From: Novosphingobium sp. PC22D
GTDB taxonomy: Bacteria; Pseudomonadota; Alphaproteobacteria; Sphingomonadales; Sphingomonadaceae
Direction of reading: 5' to 3'
Assembly (NCBI RefSeq): GCF_002556635.1
Contig: NZ_MWMO01000018.1
Span: 1 to 64,000 of the forward strand
Length of the DNA stretch: 64,000 bases
Shown: positions 24,453-32,991 of the stretch, piece by piece
How positions within the stretch are numbered: the stretch's first letter is position 1
Layout of the letters: every line of letters begins with the position of its first letter
Program-made: the position numbers and the translations under genes
Notes under the pieces: model-generated
Told to the model about the DNA's origin: nothing
What the model saw: the letters and a program-made list of their open reading frames with translations, nothing else
Database searches by the model: none

Positions 24453-27400
24453 GGCTCAAGCAGGAAGTGGACCCGGCGCATCTGGTTCTTTGCCGCAAGG
24501 TCGGCATGATAACTGCGGCCGGTGCCACCGGCATCGGAGAAAACCAGAATCCGCTTTGTCCCGTCCATAAAATCTCGCGTTTCGGCGACATTGGCGCGCG
24601 GAGAGCGCGACTGGAGCACCTGGCGTCCATCGCGTCCGACGATCAGGCGGCGGGTACGTCCGGTGACTTCGGCGACCTGATCGACACCGAACCGTTCGAT
24701 GATCGCATCGAGCGCCGTCGCGATCGGCGGCAAGGCACAGAGCTGCTCGATCATGCGGTCGCGCGCGGCAAGCGCCGAACGACAGAGAACAGGAGCACCA
24801 TTCTCATCACTCATCGGTTCGGACCGGGCATTGCCATTCTCGTCCGTGAACACCGCCATCAGCCGAACCGGGAAGCTTTTGGTGAGGTAATCGACCACGT
24901 ATTCGCGAGGGGAGAGATCGATTTCGAGTGCTTCGCGTTCCGCATCGGAGAGATCAGCGAGGCGGCGGTTGAGCATGGCTTCGGCGGTCGAGACGAGTTG
25001 CACGACAACCGCGTTGCCGTCCGCAAGTGCCGCGTCGATTGCGGGCAGTAGGCTCGGCAACTTCATCGATAGAAGGAGCTGCGCGAAGAAGCGCTGCTTG
25101 GTGCCTTCAAAAACCGAAAGCGCCGCTGATTTGGCACCTGAATTGAGGGTTTCGCCACTATCAGTGTCGACGATCCGGGTTGCCTCGAGTGCCTCGCGCA
25201 GGTTGCCATGTATGATTGCCCAAGCGTCTGCATACGCGTCATAAACCGCTACCTGGTCGGGGGTCAGGCAATGCTCGAGAATCTCGTACTCAACTCCGGC
25301 GAATGAAAGTGCCCTCGCCGCGTACAGTCCAAGTGACTTCAGATCACGGGCGACCAGTTCCATTGCAGCGATACCGCCATCGCGAATGTCTGCGACGAAG
25401 GCTTCGCGATTGGCAAAAGCCGTCTCGGGACCCCACAGCCCAAGACGGGTGGCATAGGCGAGATTATTGACGTCGGATGCCCCGGTCGCCGATGCGTAGA
25501 GCACGCGGGCGCGCGGCAGCAGATTCTGGATGCGAACACCGGCAATGCCCTGTTCCGATCCTTTGACCTTACCACGTGAGCCTTCCCCGCCAGCGGCGTT
25601 GGCCATCGCATGGGCTTCGTCAAAGACAATGAGCCCGTCGAAGTCCTCCCCTGCCCATTCGAGAATCTGCTCGAGCCGTGTCGCGTCGCTGCGGCCCGAG
25701 CGTAGTGTCGGATAAGTCACGAAGAGTATGCCTTCGCGCATCCCGATCGGGACACCGAGCTTCCATTGGCCAAGGGGCTGGACGTCGATGGGAAGGCCTC
25801 CGAGCGCGGTCCAGTCGCGGCGGGCATCTTCGAGCAAAGCTTCGTTCTTGGAAATCCAGATGTGGCGCCGTTCGCCCCTCACCCACCGGTCGAGGATGAC
25901 GGAAGCGACCTGCCGTCCTTTCCCTGCACCAGTTCCGTCACCAAGAAAGTAGCCCATGCGGTAGGCGTGCCCGTCGGGGCTCGCCTTCAAGGCACAGCCC
26001 TTGTCGTCGGGCTCAAACCGTCCCGGCAGATCGCGGGCATGCGCGCTTGCGGCATAGATCAGGGTCTCGGCCTGCGCAGCGGATAGGACGCCCCCAGCAA
26101 TGAGGCGCGACGGAAGCTGAGGCACCACTTCGGGCACGGGTGCGGTTATCGAACCCATCGCAACGGATTCGACCAGGGGGGTCGGATGCGGGACAGCATC
26201 TGCAATTGAGATCCGGCTCGGCCGGTAGGGCAAATAATGCCCAACCTGGCTTTCGATCGGCGCAGGTGCTTCGAGCGGAGTAAAATCAAGCGGCAGGATC
26301 GACGGCGCCGCAGCGGTTGGATGGACCTTAAGTGGAACAGGTTTCGTCCTGTTCGCAACCAGCCGAAGCGGCAATGCTGGCTTGATGCCGATGCTGGGCT
26401 CGGCGGGCAGGCTTACCCGGTCAGGCAGCATATCGATCAGCAGATGAAGCTCGGCAAAGTTTGCCGGCTGGGCGATGATCGGGCTGGTACCATCGTCAGC
26501 CTTGTCGAGAACCAAGAGCCGGGTTGCGATAGAGGTGCCCTGCTTGACGAAACCGCGCTCGATCATCGCGTTGAGGCGCAACGAGACGGGACCGGCGATC
26601 CCGACAAGAAACTTCGGAAGCTCGAACCATTCGGGCATCACTGCGACCAGGCGGCCACCGGGCAGAAGGCGATTCCAGGCAGAACGCAAGTGCCGATCGC
26701 CAGTGCGACTATCGTGGCCCCTTTCGATTCCGTGTGAATAGGGCGGGTTCATCAGCACCACGCTCGGACCCACGTCGGGCTTGAGAAGTTCGTCGATCAG
26801 TTCCCCGTCAAATCCCGTGACTGTCGCCTCTGGGAACACGGCGCCCAGGCATTCGCGGCGCAGCGGCGATATCTCGTTGAGAGCGAGACGCGCAGCTGCC
26901 TTTGCTGCCCATACGCCCAGCATCCCGGTCCCGGCCGACGGTTCGAGAACCAGTTCAGCGGCAGAAATCGCGCATGCCTTTGCAGCCATCCAGGCCAGAC
27001 GGGGCGGCGTCGCGAATTGTTGCCACTCGATCTGCTCGTCGCTACGGTTGGACTGGGTCGGGACCAGACCTTCAAGGCGCGTGAAAGCCTCATCGGCAAA
27101 GCTGGGTGACATTGCAGGTGAGAATTCGGTCGCCTGCGCCAGAAACAACACCTGCGCCAATTCAAGTGCCGCATGGGCATCGCGTACGGACCAGCGTCCT
27201 TCGGCGTCGCTACCGCCGAAGTGATCGGCCATCGTTGCATTCACAGTGAGCCGTGAAATTGCTTGATCTGCAACGAGCCGCGCGGCCAGCGCCCTCGCCG
27301 CTGCCAGCACTGGCAGCTCGGCGGGATCGGAGAATGCGAAAGCGGTATTTGCGTGTGACATGAGAGACCTCCTGAAGAGGCCCTGGGTTTGTCCGGGTGT

Positions 27401-27464
27401 CCGTTCGGATGGATCCGCCCGGGGGCCTCACAAGGCCCCAAGCCCGCTTTCCTCTCACCGACAT

Positions 27465-28373
27465 TCAGACCGCAGCTCGGACTGAGCGCATGAGCACATC
27501 ATTCCAGTCGTCGCCGGTTAGCTCCGGACGCCTGGTGACAATCAGACGCCCTTCGCAAGCGTAGGCCTCTCGCGCACGCTCTTCAGCAAGGTGCCCGCCC
27601 GCATGATTGTCGACAAAGAGATACAGCTGGTGCACCGATTCCGGGATTGTGGCCAAGCCGAAGCGTTCGTTTCCTAGCGTCGCCCAGCAGGGAACCTTGA
27701 ACATTTGCATCGCTGAGAGGGCCGTTTCGTTTCCCTCTGCGAGGCCAAGGCGTCCGCCATTCGGGTACGCGAAACGCACCGCCCCAGAACCGGGGCTGCC
27801 TAACGCACGCCTGGGCTGATCGAAAGAAGCCAAGCTGGTTTTGTCGAGGTCAAGGAAGGAGCGGTGCAGCGCCAGAATTCCGGCATCATTGCGCACGGCT
27901 GCCACCATCGCGGGTAGAAACCGGACAGCACCCTTTGGCCCCAGCGGCATGTGCGGGTGGAAACGCAGCTCCGGCGAAGAAATCGTGATGCCTCTGGACA
28001 CGAGGTACTTCTCGGCGGGGCTGCCAGCGATGGTCGACGCCTCACGCCAGAGCCTCAGCGCATTGCGATTGGCGACTTCCTCGCGCGGTTCGGCCACGAT
28101 CGGACCACTCGTGCCATCGAACAGATCCGCAATTCTTATTCCGAGCCCGGCCATGGCTTCTATCACCGCCTCGTTCGTGCAGCCGGCAAAGCAATGAACA
28201 AGAATTGCGCGCTTTCCGAGTGTGATACTTAGCGAAGGAGTGCGGTCGTCGTGGGCCGGACAGCAGCACATTCCGCGCGAACGCGACCAGGCACCGCCCA
28301 GCTGCTCGACTATCTTGCGCGCGCGGGTTTCCAGTTGCAGACCTTGGAATTGGGATGATCGGTGTTGGTGCAT
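27465..28373 (-). CDS. Toprim-domain primase-like protein
   Basis: The 302-aa protein has a CHC2-type zinc ribbon (CCPAHDDRTPSLSI and VHCFAGC; Cys/His ligands about 37-65) and a C-terminal Toprim_3-like domain with LAEGNETALSA (Glu213) and LYLFVDNHAGG (Asp255). It resembles the primase/helicase-type proteins of sphingomonad plasmids and ICEs and probably primes the complementary strand after transfer. The usual D-x-D of Toprim reads D-N-H here. ATG 28373 is chosen with GGAG about 10 nt upstream; an earlier start is possible. A 103-nt gap separates it from the split helicase gene. Confidence 0.8.
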   Translation of the reverse strand: MHQHRSSQFQGLQLETRARKIVEQLGGAWSRSRGMCCCPAHDDRTPSLSITLGKRAILVHCFAGCTNEAVIEAMAGLGIRIADLFDGTSGPIVAEPREEVANRNALRLWREASTIAGSPAEKYLVSRGITISSPELRFHPHMPLGPKGAVRFLPAMVAAVRNDAGILALHRSFLDLDKTSLASFDQPRRALGSPGSGAVRFAYPNGGRLGLAEGNETALSAMQMFKVPCWATLGNERFGLATIPESVHQLYLFVDNHAGGHLAEERAREAYACEGRLIVTRRPELTGDDWNDVLMRSVRAAV

Positions 28374-28454
28374 GGGGGCATCTCCATCGTAACGTGCCTC
28401 CACCCGCGCAGCCTCCGCTCTGCGTCGCTGACGTTTCATTTTCCTACATCATAT

Positions 28455-28469
28455 GTTCTATATATGTTC
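28455..28469 (+). promoter_or_regulatory. SOS (LexA) box upstream of the lytic transglycosylase gene
   Basis: GTTC-TATATAT-GTTC is a perfect GTTC-N7-GTTC site, 31 nt before the ATG at 28501 and in the gene direction. It lies in the divergent region with the primase gene (start 28373), so it could affect both. Confidence 0.65.
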
Positions 28470-28500
28470 TTTCCCGATTCGACCACCAAAGGATTTGGGA

Positions 28501-29160
28501 ATGAGACTGAAATGGGCAGTAGTTGCAGGGGCAACGACAGGATTTGGGTCCGTCCTCCCCGCTCACGCGCAGGAGATGGAGCCCCCTCAGATGACCGTTG
28601 CCTCGGAGTTGACGACCGATGGCTTCCGCGTTGCAGAAGGGACTGATGGCTTCCTTCTCGTCGAACATGGCATTTGGAGAAAGCCTCCAACGGCCTCGTC
28701 CGAGCCGCTGGCTACCGATGCGGGTCGAACCTATCTGCCCTATCGATATCCAAAGCCCCAAAGCAGCGCGCCATCGGGCTTCCGTCGGGCAAGCTACCTT
28801 CCTCATGTTTACGCTGCTGAGGCTCAATACTCGCTACCAAGCGGCCTTCTCGACGCTCTTGTATGGACGGAATCACGATATAATCCGATGGCCATCAGCA
28901 AGGCCGGGGCCGCAGGCTTGGGGCAATTGATGCCAGGGACAGCGCGGGACCTTGGCGTTTCAAATCGCTTCGATCCCAAGGCGAACATCTTGGGTGCGGC
29001 CCGATACCTACGCCAGATGCTGGACAAGTTCGGGGTGGTTCATCTGGCCCTCGCTGCCTACAATGCAGGTCCAGGTGCCGTCGAGCGCGCAGGCGGTATT
29101 CCTCGCAATGGCGAGACACCGGCCTATGTGCGTGAAGTGCTGCGCCATTGGCGTTTTTGA
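28501..29160 (+). CDS. Lytic transglycosylase, VirB1/Slt-like
   Basis: The 219-aa exported protein has a signal peptide (about 1-23, ending AHA) and a C-terminal SLT domain with the catalytic Glu124 in WTESRYNP, AGLGQLMP (138-145) and AYNAGPGAV (186-194). Such enzymes open the peptidoglycan locally for the conjugation apparatus. The ATG at 28501 follows AAAGGATTTGGG; earlier codons in frame give no signal peptide. An SOS box lies just upstream. No type IV secretion genes are adjacent. Confidence 0.88.
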   Translation: MRLKWAVVAGATTGFGSVLPAHAQEMEPPQMTVASELTTDGFRVAEGTDGFLLVEHGIWRKPPTASSEPLATDAGRTYLPYRYPKPQSSAPSGFRRASYLPHVYAAEAQYSLPSGLLDALVWTESRYNPMAISKAGAAGLGQLMPGTARDLGVSNRFDPKANILGAARYLRQMLDKFGVVHLALAAYNAGPGAVERAGGIPRNGETPAYVREVLRHWRF

Positions 29161-29173
29161 ACGGGGGGGTGTT

Positions 29174-29371
29174 GTGAGCGCGGATCGAAGACGCGTCTCG
29201 GGAGTTTTGAGCCGTGGTAGACGCGGGTTGTTCCTGACCACGACAGACGACGTCGTCTGGATCATCGAGAGCGAAGAACCCAAATGCGAATTCGTCGGAT
29301 CAGCGGTGATTGTCGAGGGGGTTGTCGCAGGTCGAGATCGTTTGCGCGCAGACTGGATTGGACCGGTCTGA
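29174..29371 (+). CDS. Small beta-rich protein, DUF5818-like
   Basis: A 65-aa product from GTG 29174 reads VSADRRRVSGVLSRGRRGLF, then LTTTDDVVWIIE and VTVEG-like AVIVEGVVAGRDRLRADWIG, a pattern I associate with DUF5818 proteins of sphingomonads (small OB/SH3-like beta barrel). It starts 13 nt after the lytic transglycosylase stop and may be in the same transcript. The G-rich GGGGGGG stretch before it serves as a weak ribosome site. Function unknown. Confidence 0.6.
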   Translation: MSADRRRVSGVLSRGRRGLFLTTTDDVVWIIESEEPKCEFVGSAVIVEGVVAGRDRLRADWIGPV

Positions 29372-29386
29372 TCGAAGCCATAGTTA

Positions 29387-30640
29387 TCAGGCTGCGCGCT
29401 TCCCTGCCTTCTTGATGTCGATGACCTTCCCGCCGCTCAGATAGTCAGCCCAGTCCTGCATCATCCGGCGCCGAGGAGCCAGGTATTCAGCGGCATTGTA
29501 AGCTCCACGCACGTCGTTTTTCTCCGAATGCGCGAGCTGTAGTTCGACCCAATCCTCATGGTATTTCCTGATCCACATGGGCGGCTTGCCGAACTCGACC
29601 AACTGCTCATTGGCCCAGGTGCTCGCCAAGCCCCGGAAGCCGTGTACGGTTTGGCGACTGTGGTATCCGAGGCGATAGAGCGCGTAGATCATTGTGTTCT
29701 CTGAAAGCGGCATGTTTGGGCCATTACCCGGGAAGAGAAACTCGCCAGGCGCTGCTGCTATCATAGATTTCGCGATGTGCGTTGCCTGCTGCGAGAGGGG
29801 CACCAAATGCTCTCGTCCCATCTTCATTCGCTCGGCCGGTATGCGCCAGACAGGTGATTTGCCGCCGAGGTCTTCGAACTCGGATTTGGCGGCGAAGCGG
29901 AGCTCCTTCGTTCGAACCCAAGTCAGGAGCGCAAAGAGAACTGCGTCACGGGTGATTGAGGACCGCCGTTCGCCCTCTTCCTGGTAGGCATGCAGCTTCT
30001 CGATGAATGCGGGCAATTCGCTGAGCGGCAGACGGCTCATATGCTTCACTCGTGGTCGCGGCTTTAGCGCCCCACGCAGATGTGTCGTCGGATCATTCGA
30101 GGCCAGGCCACACGCGATTGCGAACTGGAAGACTTGCCCCACCCCTTGCTTCGCACGCCGGCTGATATCGAGCGCGCCTCTTGCTTCGATTTTGCGTATC
30201 ATTGCCAGGACGTCGGGCGCCGTGATTTCATGAACGAGTTTCTCGCCGATGGCTGGAAACACGTCCCTTTCCATGCGCGACCAGACGCGTTCGGCGTGCG
30301 CGGCATTCAACGCGCTCTTTCGATTTTCATGCCAGCGCTTTGCGACATCAAAGAAAGTGGCACCCTCCTGCGAGATCACTTCCCCCTTGGATTTCATTGG
30401 ATCCTTGCCCTCGGCTAGCAACGCCTTTGCGGCTGTGCGCTTGGCACGCGCTGCAGCTATCCCGAGGTCTGGGTAAGCGCCGAACGAGAGCAACTTCTCC
30501 TTGCCTGCGAAGCGGTACTTCATCCGCCACAACTTTGATCCGTTCGGCTGGACGAACAGGAATAGGCCCTCCCCGTCGGCCAGCTTGTAGGCGCGATCAC
30601 TTGGCTTGGAATTTCGGGCCTGAGTCTCCGTGAGAGGCAT
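29387..30640 (-). CDS. int: Tyrosine recombinase, element integrase (P4 type)
   Basis: The 417-aa integrase has the N-terminal arm-binding DUF4102 domain (residues 1-90, YKLADGEGLFLFV), a core-binding SAM-like domain (about 95-190) and the catalytic domain with R243 (VRTKELR), H333-x-x-R336 (HGFR), H371 and the nucleophile Y381. ATG 30640 is chosen because AAAGGAG lies about 11 nt upstream and the family begins here; upstream codons run into the tRNA-proximal region. It lies 178 nt from the tRNA-Met 3' end, the expected place for an element integrated there. Confidence 0.95.
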   Translation of the reverse strand: MPLTETQARNSKPSDRAYKLADGEGLFLFVQPNGSKLWRMKYRFAGKEKLLSFGAYPDLGIAAARAKRTAAKALLAEGKDPMKSKGEVISQEGATFFDVAKRWHENRKSALNAAHAERVWSRMERDVFPAIGEKLVHEITAPDVLAMIRKIEARGALDISRRAKQGVGQVFQFAIACGLASNDPTTHLRGALKPRPRVKHMSRLPLSELPAFIEKLHAYQEEGERRSSITRDAVLFALLTWVRTKELRFAAKSEFEDLGGKSPVWRIPAERMKMGREHLVPLSQQATHIAKSMIAAAPGEFLFPGNGPNMPLSENTMIYALYRLGYHSRQTVHGFRGLASTWANEQLVEFGKPPMWIRKYHEDWVELQLAHSEKNDVRGAYNAAEYLAPRRRMMQDWADYLSGGKVIDIKKAGKRAA

Positions 30641-30818
30641 TGGGGGTATCGCTCCTTTCCGACACTCCGCGAAAATACCCCCAAAATACCCCCACACCAA
30701 ATCTGGCTGCATGTGGAAGACCATGGGCGCATGCGGACGCGAATCACCCGCAAACCTCTGCTTTTCTTTCGATTTTTGGAAAAATGCGGAAGCTAGTGGA
30801 AGCTTCCGGATCAAGGAA

Positions 30819-30895
30819 TGGTAGCGGAGGAGGGACTTGAACCCCCGACACGCGGATTATGATTCCGCTGCTCTAACCAGCTGAGCTACTCCGCC
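30819..30895 (-). tRNA. tRNA-Met (CAT), integration target of the element
   Basis: The 77-nt minus-strand gene folds as a cloverleaf: acceptor GGCGGAG with CTCCGCT, anticodon stem GCGGA/TCCGC around ATCATAA with anticodon CAT, T-loop GTTCAAG, and an encoded CCA. It is an elongator-type tRNA-Met by overall sequence. Its 3' end faces the integrase, so it marks the right border of the element. Confidence 0.93.
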
Positions 30896-30906
30896 ACACA
30901 TCGTCG

Positions 30907-30954
30907 GGCCCCGGCCTTTCGGCGGGGCAGGCGGCGTCCTTTAGGGCCGGGGCC
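30907..30954. repeat. Inverted repeat between thpR-like gene and tRNA-Met
   Basis: GGCCCCGGCC (30907-30916) pairs perfectly with GGCCGGGGCC (30945-30954). It lies downstream of the minus-strand RNA-ligase-like gene, probably its terminator or processing hairpin, in the promoter region of the tRNA. Confidence 0.55.
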
Positions 30955-30984
30955 AGACGTGGTCAACCTCCTATCGCGCCCCTT

Positions 30985-31512
30985 TCAGCCGCGAAACGGG
31001 AAGTCGCGGATGTAGCGCCAGAGCCCGTCCTCGTAGGCGTAGAGCTCGAATCCGCGAAAGCGGAAACGCTTGTGATCGAGCCGGGGGCCGAGCTCGGCCT
31101 GAAGCGCCTTGGCGGCCGCGCTCGTGACCTTGTTCTGGATCGTGACGTGAAGGCGCAGCGGCTGTGCGTCCTGCCGGGTCATCAAGCCGTGCATCCGCTC
31201 CGCGATCTCGGCATGCAGCGCGACCATGCCCGGCGATTCGACCGCGAGCGCGGTGCCGCCGCCGAGCTTCATCAGCCCGGTGACGTGCGCATCGGGCGGC
31301 GGTGCGGCGGCCAGCGTGCCGAGCAGTTCGCGCAGTTCCGGCTCTATGCCCGGCGGCAGCGCGTGAAACAGCGTGACATGCGCGCGCAGCTTGTTGCGCT
31401 CGGGCGGGAAATGCGCGCGCCGCAAAGCGTCCGCCCAGGCGAAGACATCGCCCGGCATCTGCGCACAGACGAGCAGCGGCGCGCCCTGGGAGGTGCCGGG
31501 CGGCGGGCTCAT
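30985..31512 (-). CDS. thpR: 2'-5' RNA ligase family protein (2H phosphoesterase)
   Basis: A 175-aa protein with the two H-x-T motifs of the 2H superfamily: HVT at 45-47 and HVT at 122-124. Members are RNA 2',3'-cyclic phosphodiesterases (ThpR type). ATG 31512 is used because the conserved region begins soon after; upstream codons overlap a divergent gene's leader. It is the first chromosomal gene beyond the element border. Confidence 0.85.
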   Translation of the reverse strand: MSPPPGTSQGAPLLVCAQMPGDVFAWADALRRAHFPPERNKLRAHVTLFHALPPGIEPELRELLGTLAAAPPPDAHVTGLMKLGGGTALAVESPGMVALHAEIAERMHGLMTRQDAQPLRLHVTIQNKVTSAAAKALQAELGPRLDHKRFRFRGFELYAYEDGLWRYIRDFPFRG

Positions 31513-31602
31513 GCCCCCTCTCCTCGTTCCGCGCGCTCGATTGCCAACCGAGCGGGTCCATGGCACCCGTATCGCGGGGCGCGTCTTTGGGGGAACATCG
31601 TC

Positions 31603-32013
31603 ATGCGCACTTTTTGGATCGTCGCCATCGTCCTGCTCTTGTGGAACCTCATGGGGGACGCCGCCTACCTCATGCAAGCGGGCGCGGATCTCGACGCGCT
31701 CGCCGAAAGCGATCCCGTCACCGCCGAGGCTTTCGCCGCAATGCCGGCCTGGGCCTGGTCGGCCTATGCCGTGGCGGTCTGGGTGGGCACCGCCGCCGCG
31801 CTGGCGCTGCTCGCGCGCCGCAAGGTTGCCGCCGTGCTTTTCGCGGTCTCGCTCGCGGGCGTTGTTGTGCAGTTCGGGTGGAGCTTCCTGGGCTACGGCC
31901 TGATCGCGAAGAAGGGGGCCTCGACGGTCGTCTTCCCGCTGGTAATCGCCACCGTCGGCGCCTTTTCGGTCTGGTACGCCAGCAGGAAGGCGGCGGACGG
32001 CACCTTGCGCTAG
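31603..32013 (+). CDS. Small integral membrane protein, unknown function
   Basis: The 136-aa product has four hydrophobic segments (about 3-20, 47-68, 74-95 and 108-128), with an Asp/Ala-rich loop (GADLDALAESDPVTAEAF) after the first. It looks like the sugar-transporter-type small membrane proteins widely seen in sphingomonads; I do not assign a function. It is divergent from thpR and converges on mltG with 3 nt between. Confidence 0.7.
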   Translation: MRTFWIVAIVLLLWNLMGDAAYLMQAGADLDALAESDPVTAEAFAAMPAWAWSAYAVAVWVGTAAALALLARRKVAAVLFAVSLAGVVVQFGWSFLGYGLIAKKGASTVVFPLVIATVGAFSVWYASRKAADGTLR

Positions 32014-32016
32014 GCG

Positions 32017-32991
32017 CTAGAGTTCGCCCCGCTTGCGACGAATCGCGAACCACTTTTCCACGTTGCGGTTGTGCTCTTCGAGCGTGTTCGCGAAAGCATG
32101 GCCGCCGGTTCCATCGGCGACCATGTAGAGCGCCTCGGTCTTGGCCGGATTGAGCACCGCCGCCAGCGACTGCTTGCCCGGGTTGGTGATCGGGTGCTTG
32201 GGCAGGCCGACCATCGTGTAGGTGTTGTAGTCGTTGACCGCCTGGATCTCGGACTGGCGGATGCGGCGGCCGAGCGGCTTGCCCTTGGTTATCGGATAGA
32301 TGATCGTCGGATCGGCCTGGAGCAGCATGCCCTTCTTGAGCCGGTTCGAATAGAGCCCGGCCACCATGCGACGCTCAGCCGGCTTGGCGGTCTCCTTTTC
32401 GACGATAGAGGCCAGCACGACCGCCTCGGCCTTGGTCGAAACGGCGATGGTCTTGGCGCGCTTGGCCCACAGTTCGTCGAGCGTGCGGGTCATCGCCGCC
32501 TGCATGCGGCGCAGCAGGTCGGCGCGCGGCTCGCTGCGTTCGAAATCATAGGTGCCGGGAAGGACCGAGCCCTCTTCGGGCACGACGACCTCGCCAGTAA
32601 GCTGCGGCTGCGCCATGAGCCGTTCGTGGACCATGATCGAGGGCATGCCCTCGGGCACGGTGACGAAGCGGCGGATCACGTCGTCGCTCTGGATGATCGA
32701 GAGCACTTGCCGCGCGCTGGCGTGTGCGGGAATGAGGAATTCGCCGGCCTTGATCGGCGCGCCGCCGCCGAACAGGCGTGCGCGAATCTGGAAGCCGCGC
32801 GCCGATACGATCACGTCTTCGTCCTCGAGCTTTTCCGAGACGGCCCCAAGGCTCGCCCCGGACGGGACGATGAACGAGGCATCCTTCTCGAGCGGCCCGG
32901 AGCCGAACCAGCCCCTCAGGAAGACGCCGAGCGCGACCGCCATGGCCAGCGCCAGGAGCGCGGCCAGCAGGCAGCCGCGCCGCATCGACAT
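32017..32991 (-). CDS. mltG: Endolytic transglycosylase MltG
   Basis: The 324-aa protein has one N-terminal membrane segment (about 6-26), a LysM-like part, and the YceG/MltG domain with PEEGSVLPGTYDF, the catalytic Glu in ASIVEKET and LQADPTIIYP. It cuts nascent glycan strands and helps terminate peptidoglycan polymerisation. Its start overlaps the fabF stop (TGATG), so the two are coupled. Confidence 0.93.
   Translation of the reverse strand: MSMRRGCLLAALLALAMAVALGVFLRGWFGSGPLEKDASFIVPSGASLGAVSEKLEDEDVIVSARGFQIRARLFGGGAPIKAGEFLIPAHASARQVLSIIQSDDVIRRFVTVPEGMPSIMVHERLMAQPQLTGEVVVPEEGSVLPGTYDFERSEPRADLLRRMQAAMTRTLDELWAKRAKTIAVSTKAEAVVLASIVEKETAKPAERRMVAGLYSNRLKKGMLLQADPTIIYPITKGKPLGRRIRQSEIQAVNDYNTYTMVGLPKHPITNPGKQSLAAVLNPAKTEALYMVADGTGGHAFANTLEEHNRNVEKWFAIRRKRGEL

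Larger units (their letters stand above)
20490..27361 (-). pseudogene. Methyltransferase-strawberry notch helicase gene, split by an IS21 element
   Basis: Two co-linear fragments of one gene flank the IS. The N-terminal fragment (27361 to 24453) has a SAM-methyltransferase part with EPSAGTGML (140-148) and NPPY (205-208), then an SNF2/strawberry-notch helicase with Walker A GDGTGAGKG (474-482) and DEAH (581-584). The C-terminal fragment (from 21813 down to 20490) begins with helicase motif VI (IQGLGRTNRTNQ) and a DUF-type tail. Removing 21814-24444 and one target copy restores a single 1,410-codon frame. The first fragment now runs into the IS and stops at 24362, losing motif VI, so the helicase is probably dead. 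Confidence 0.9.
1..30895. mobile_element. Integrated mobile element (ICE/IME), right part, integrated at tRNA-Met
   Basis: The stretch carries a tyrosine integrase next to a tRNA-Met 3' end, a MobF relaxase, a TraD-like coupling protein, an accessory RHH protein, SSB, ArdC, a ParB-like protein, a primase-like gene, a lytic transglycosylase, a toxin-antitoxin pair and many small orphan genes. Housekeeping genes start right after the tRNA. The integrase reads away from the tRNA on the minus strand, as usual for elements that enter at the tRNA 3' end. No second copy of the tRNA 3' end is seen to the left, so the other border lies before position 1. No VirB/Tra mating-pair genes are seen here, so I cannot tell a complete ICE from a mobilizable element. 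Confidence 0.85.

Noticed and set aside
30798..30807. GGAAGCTTCC palindrome next to tRNA-Met as a second S24 operator
   Set aside because: It has an even centre and lacks the outer TA/TA pairs of 1045-1059; similarity is too weak.
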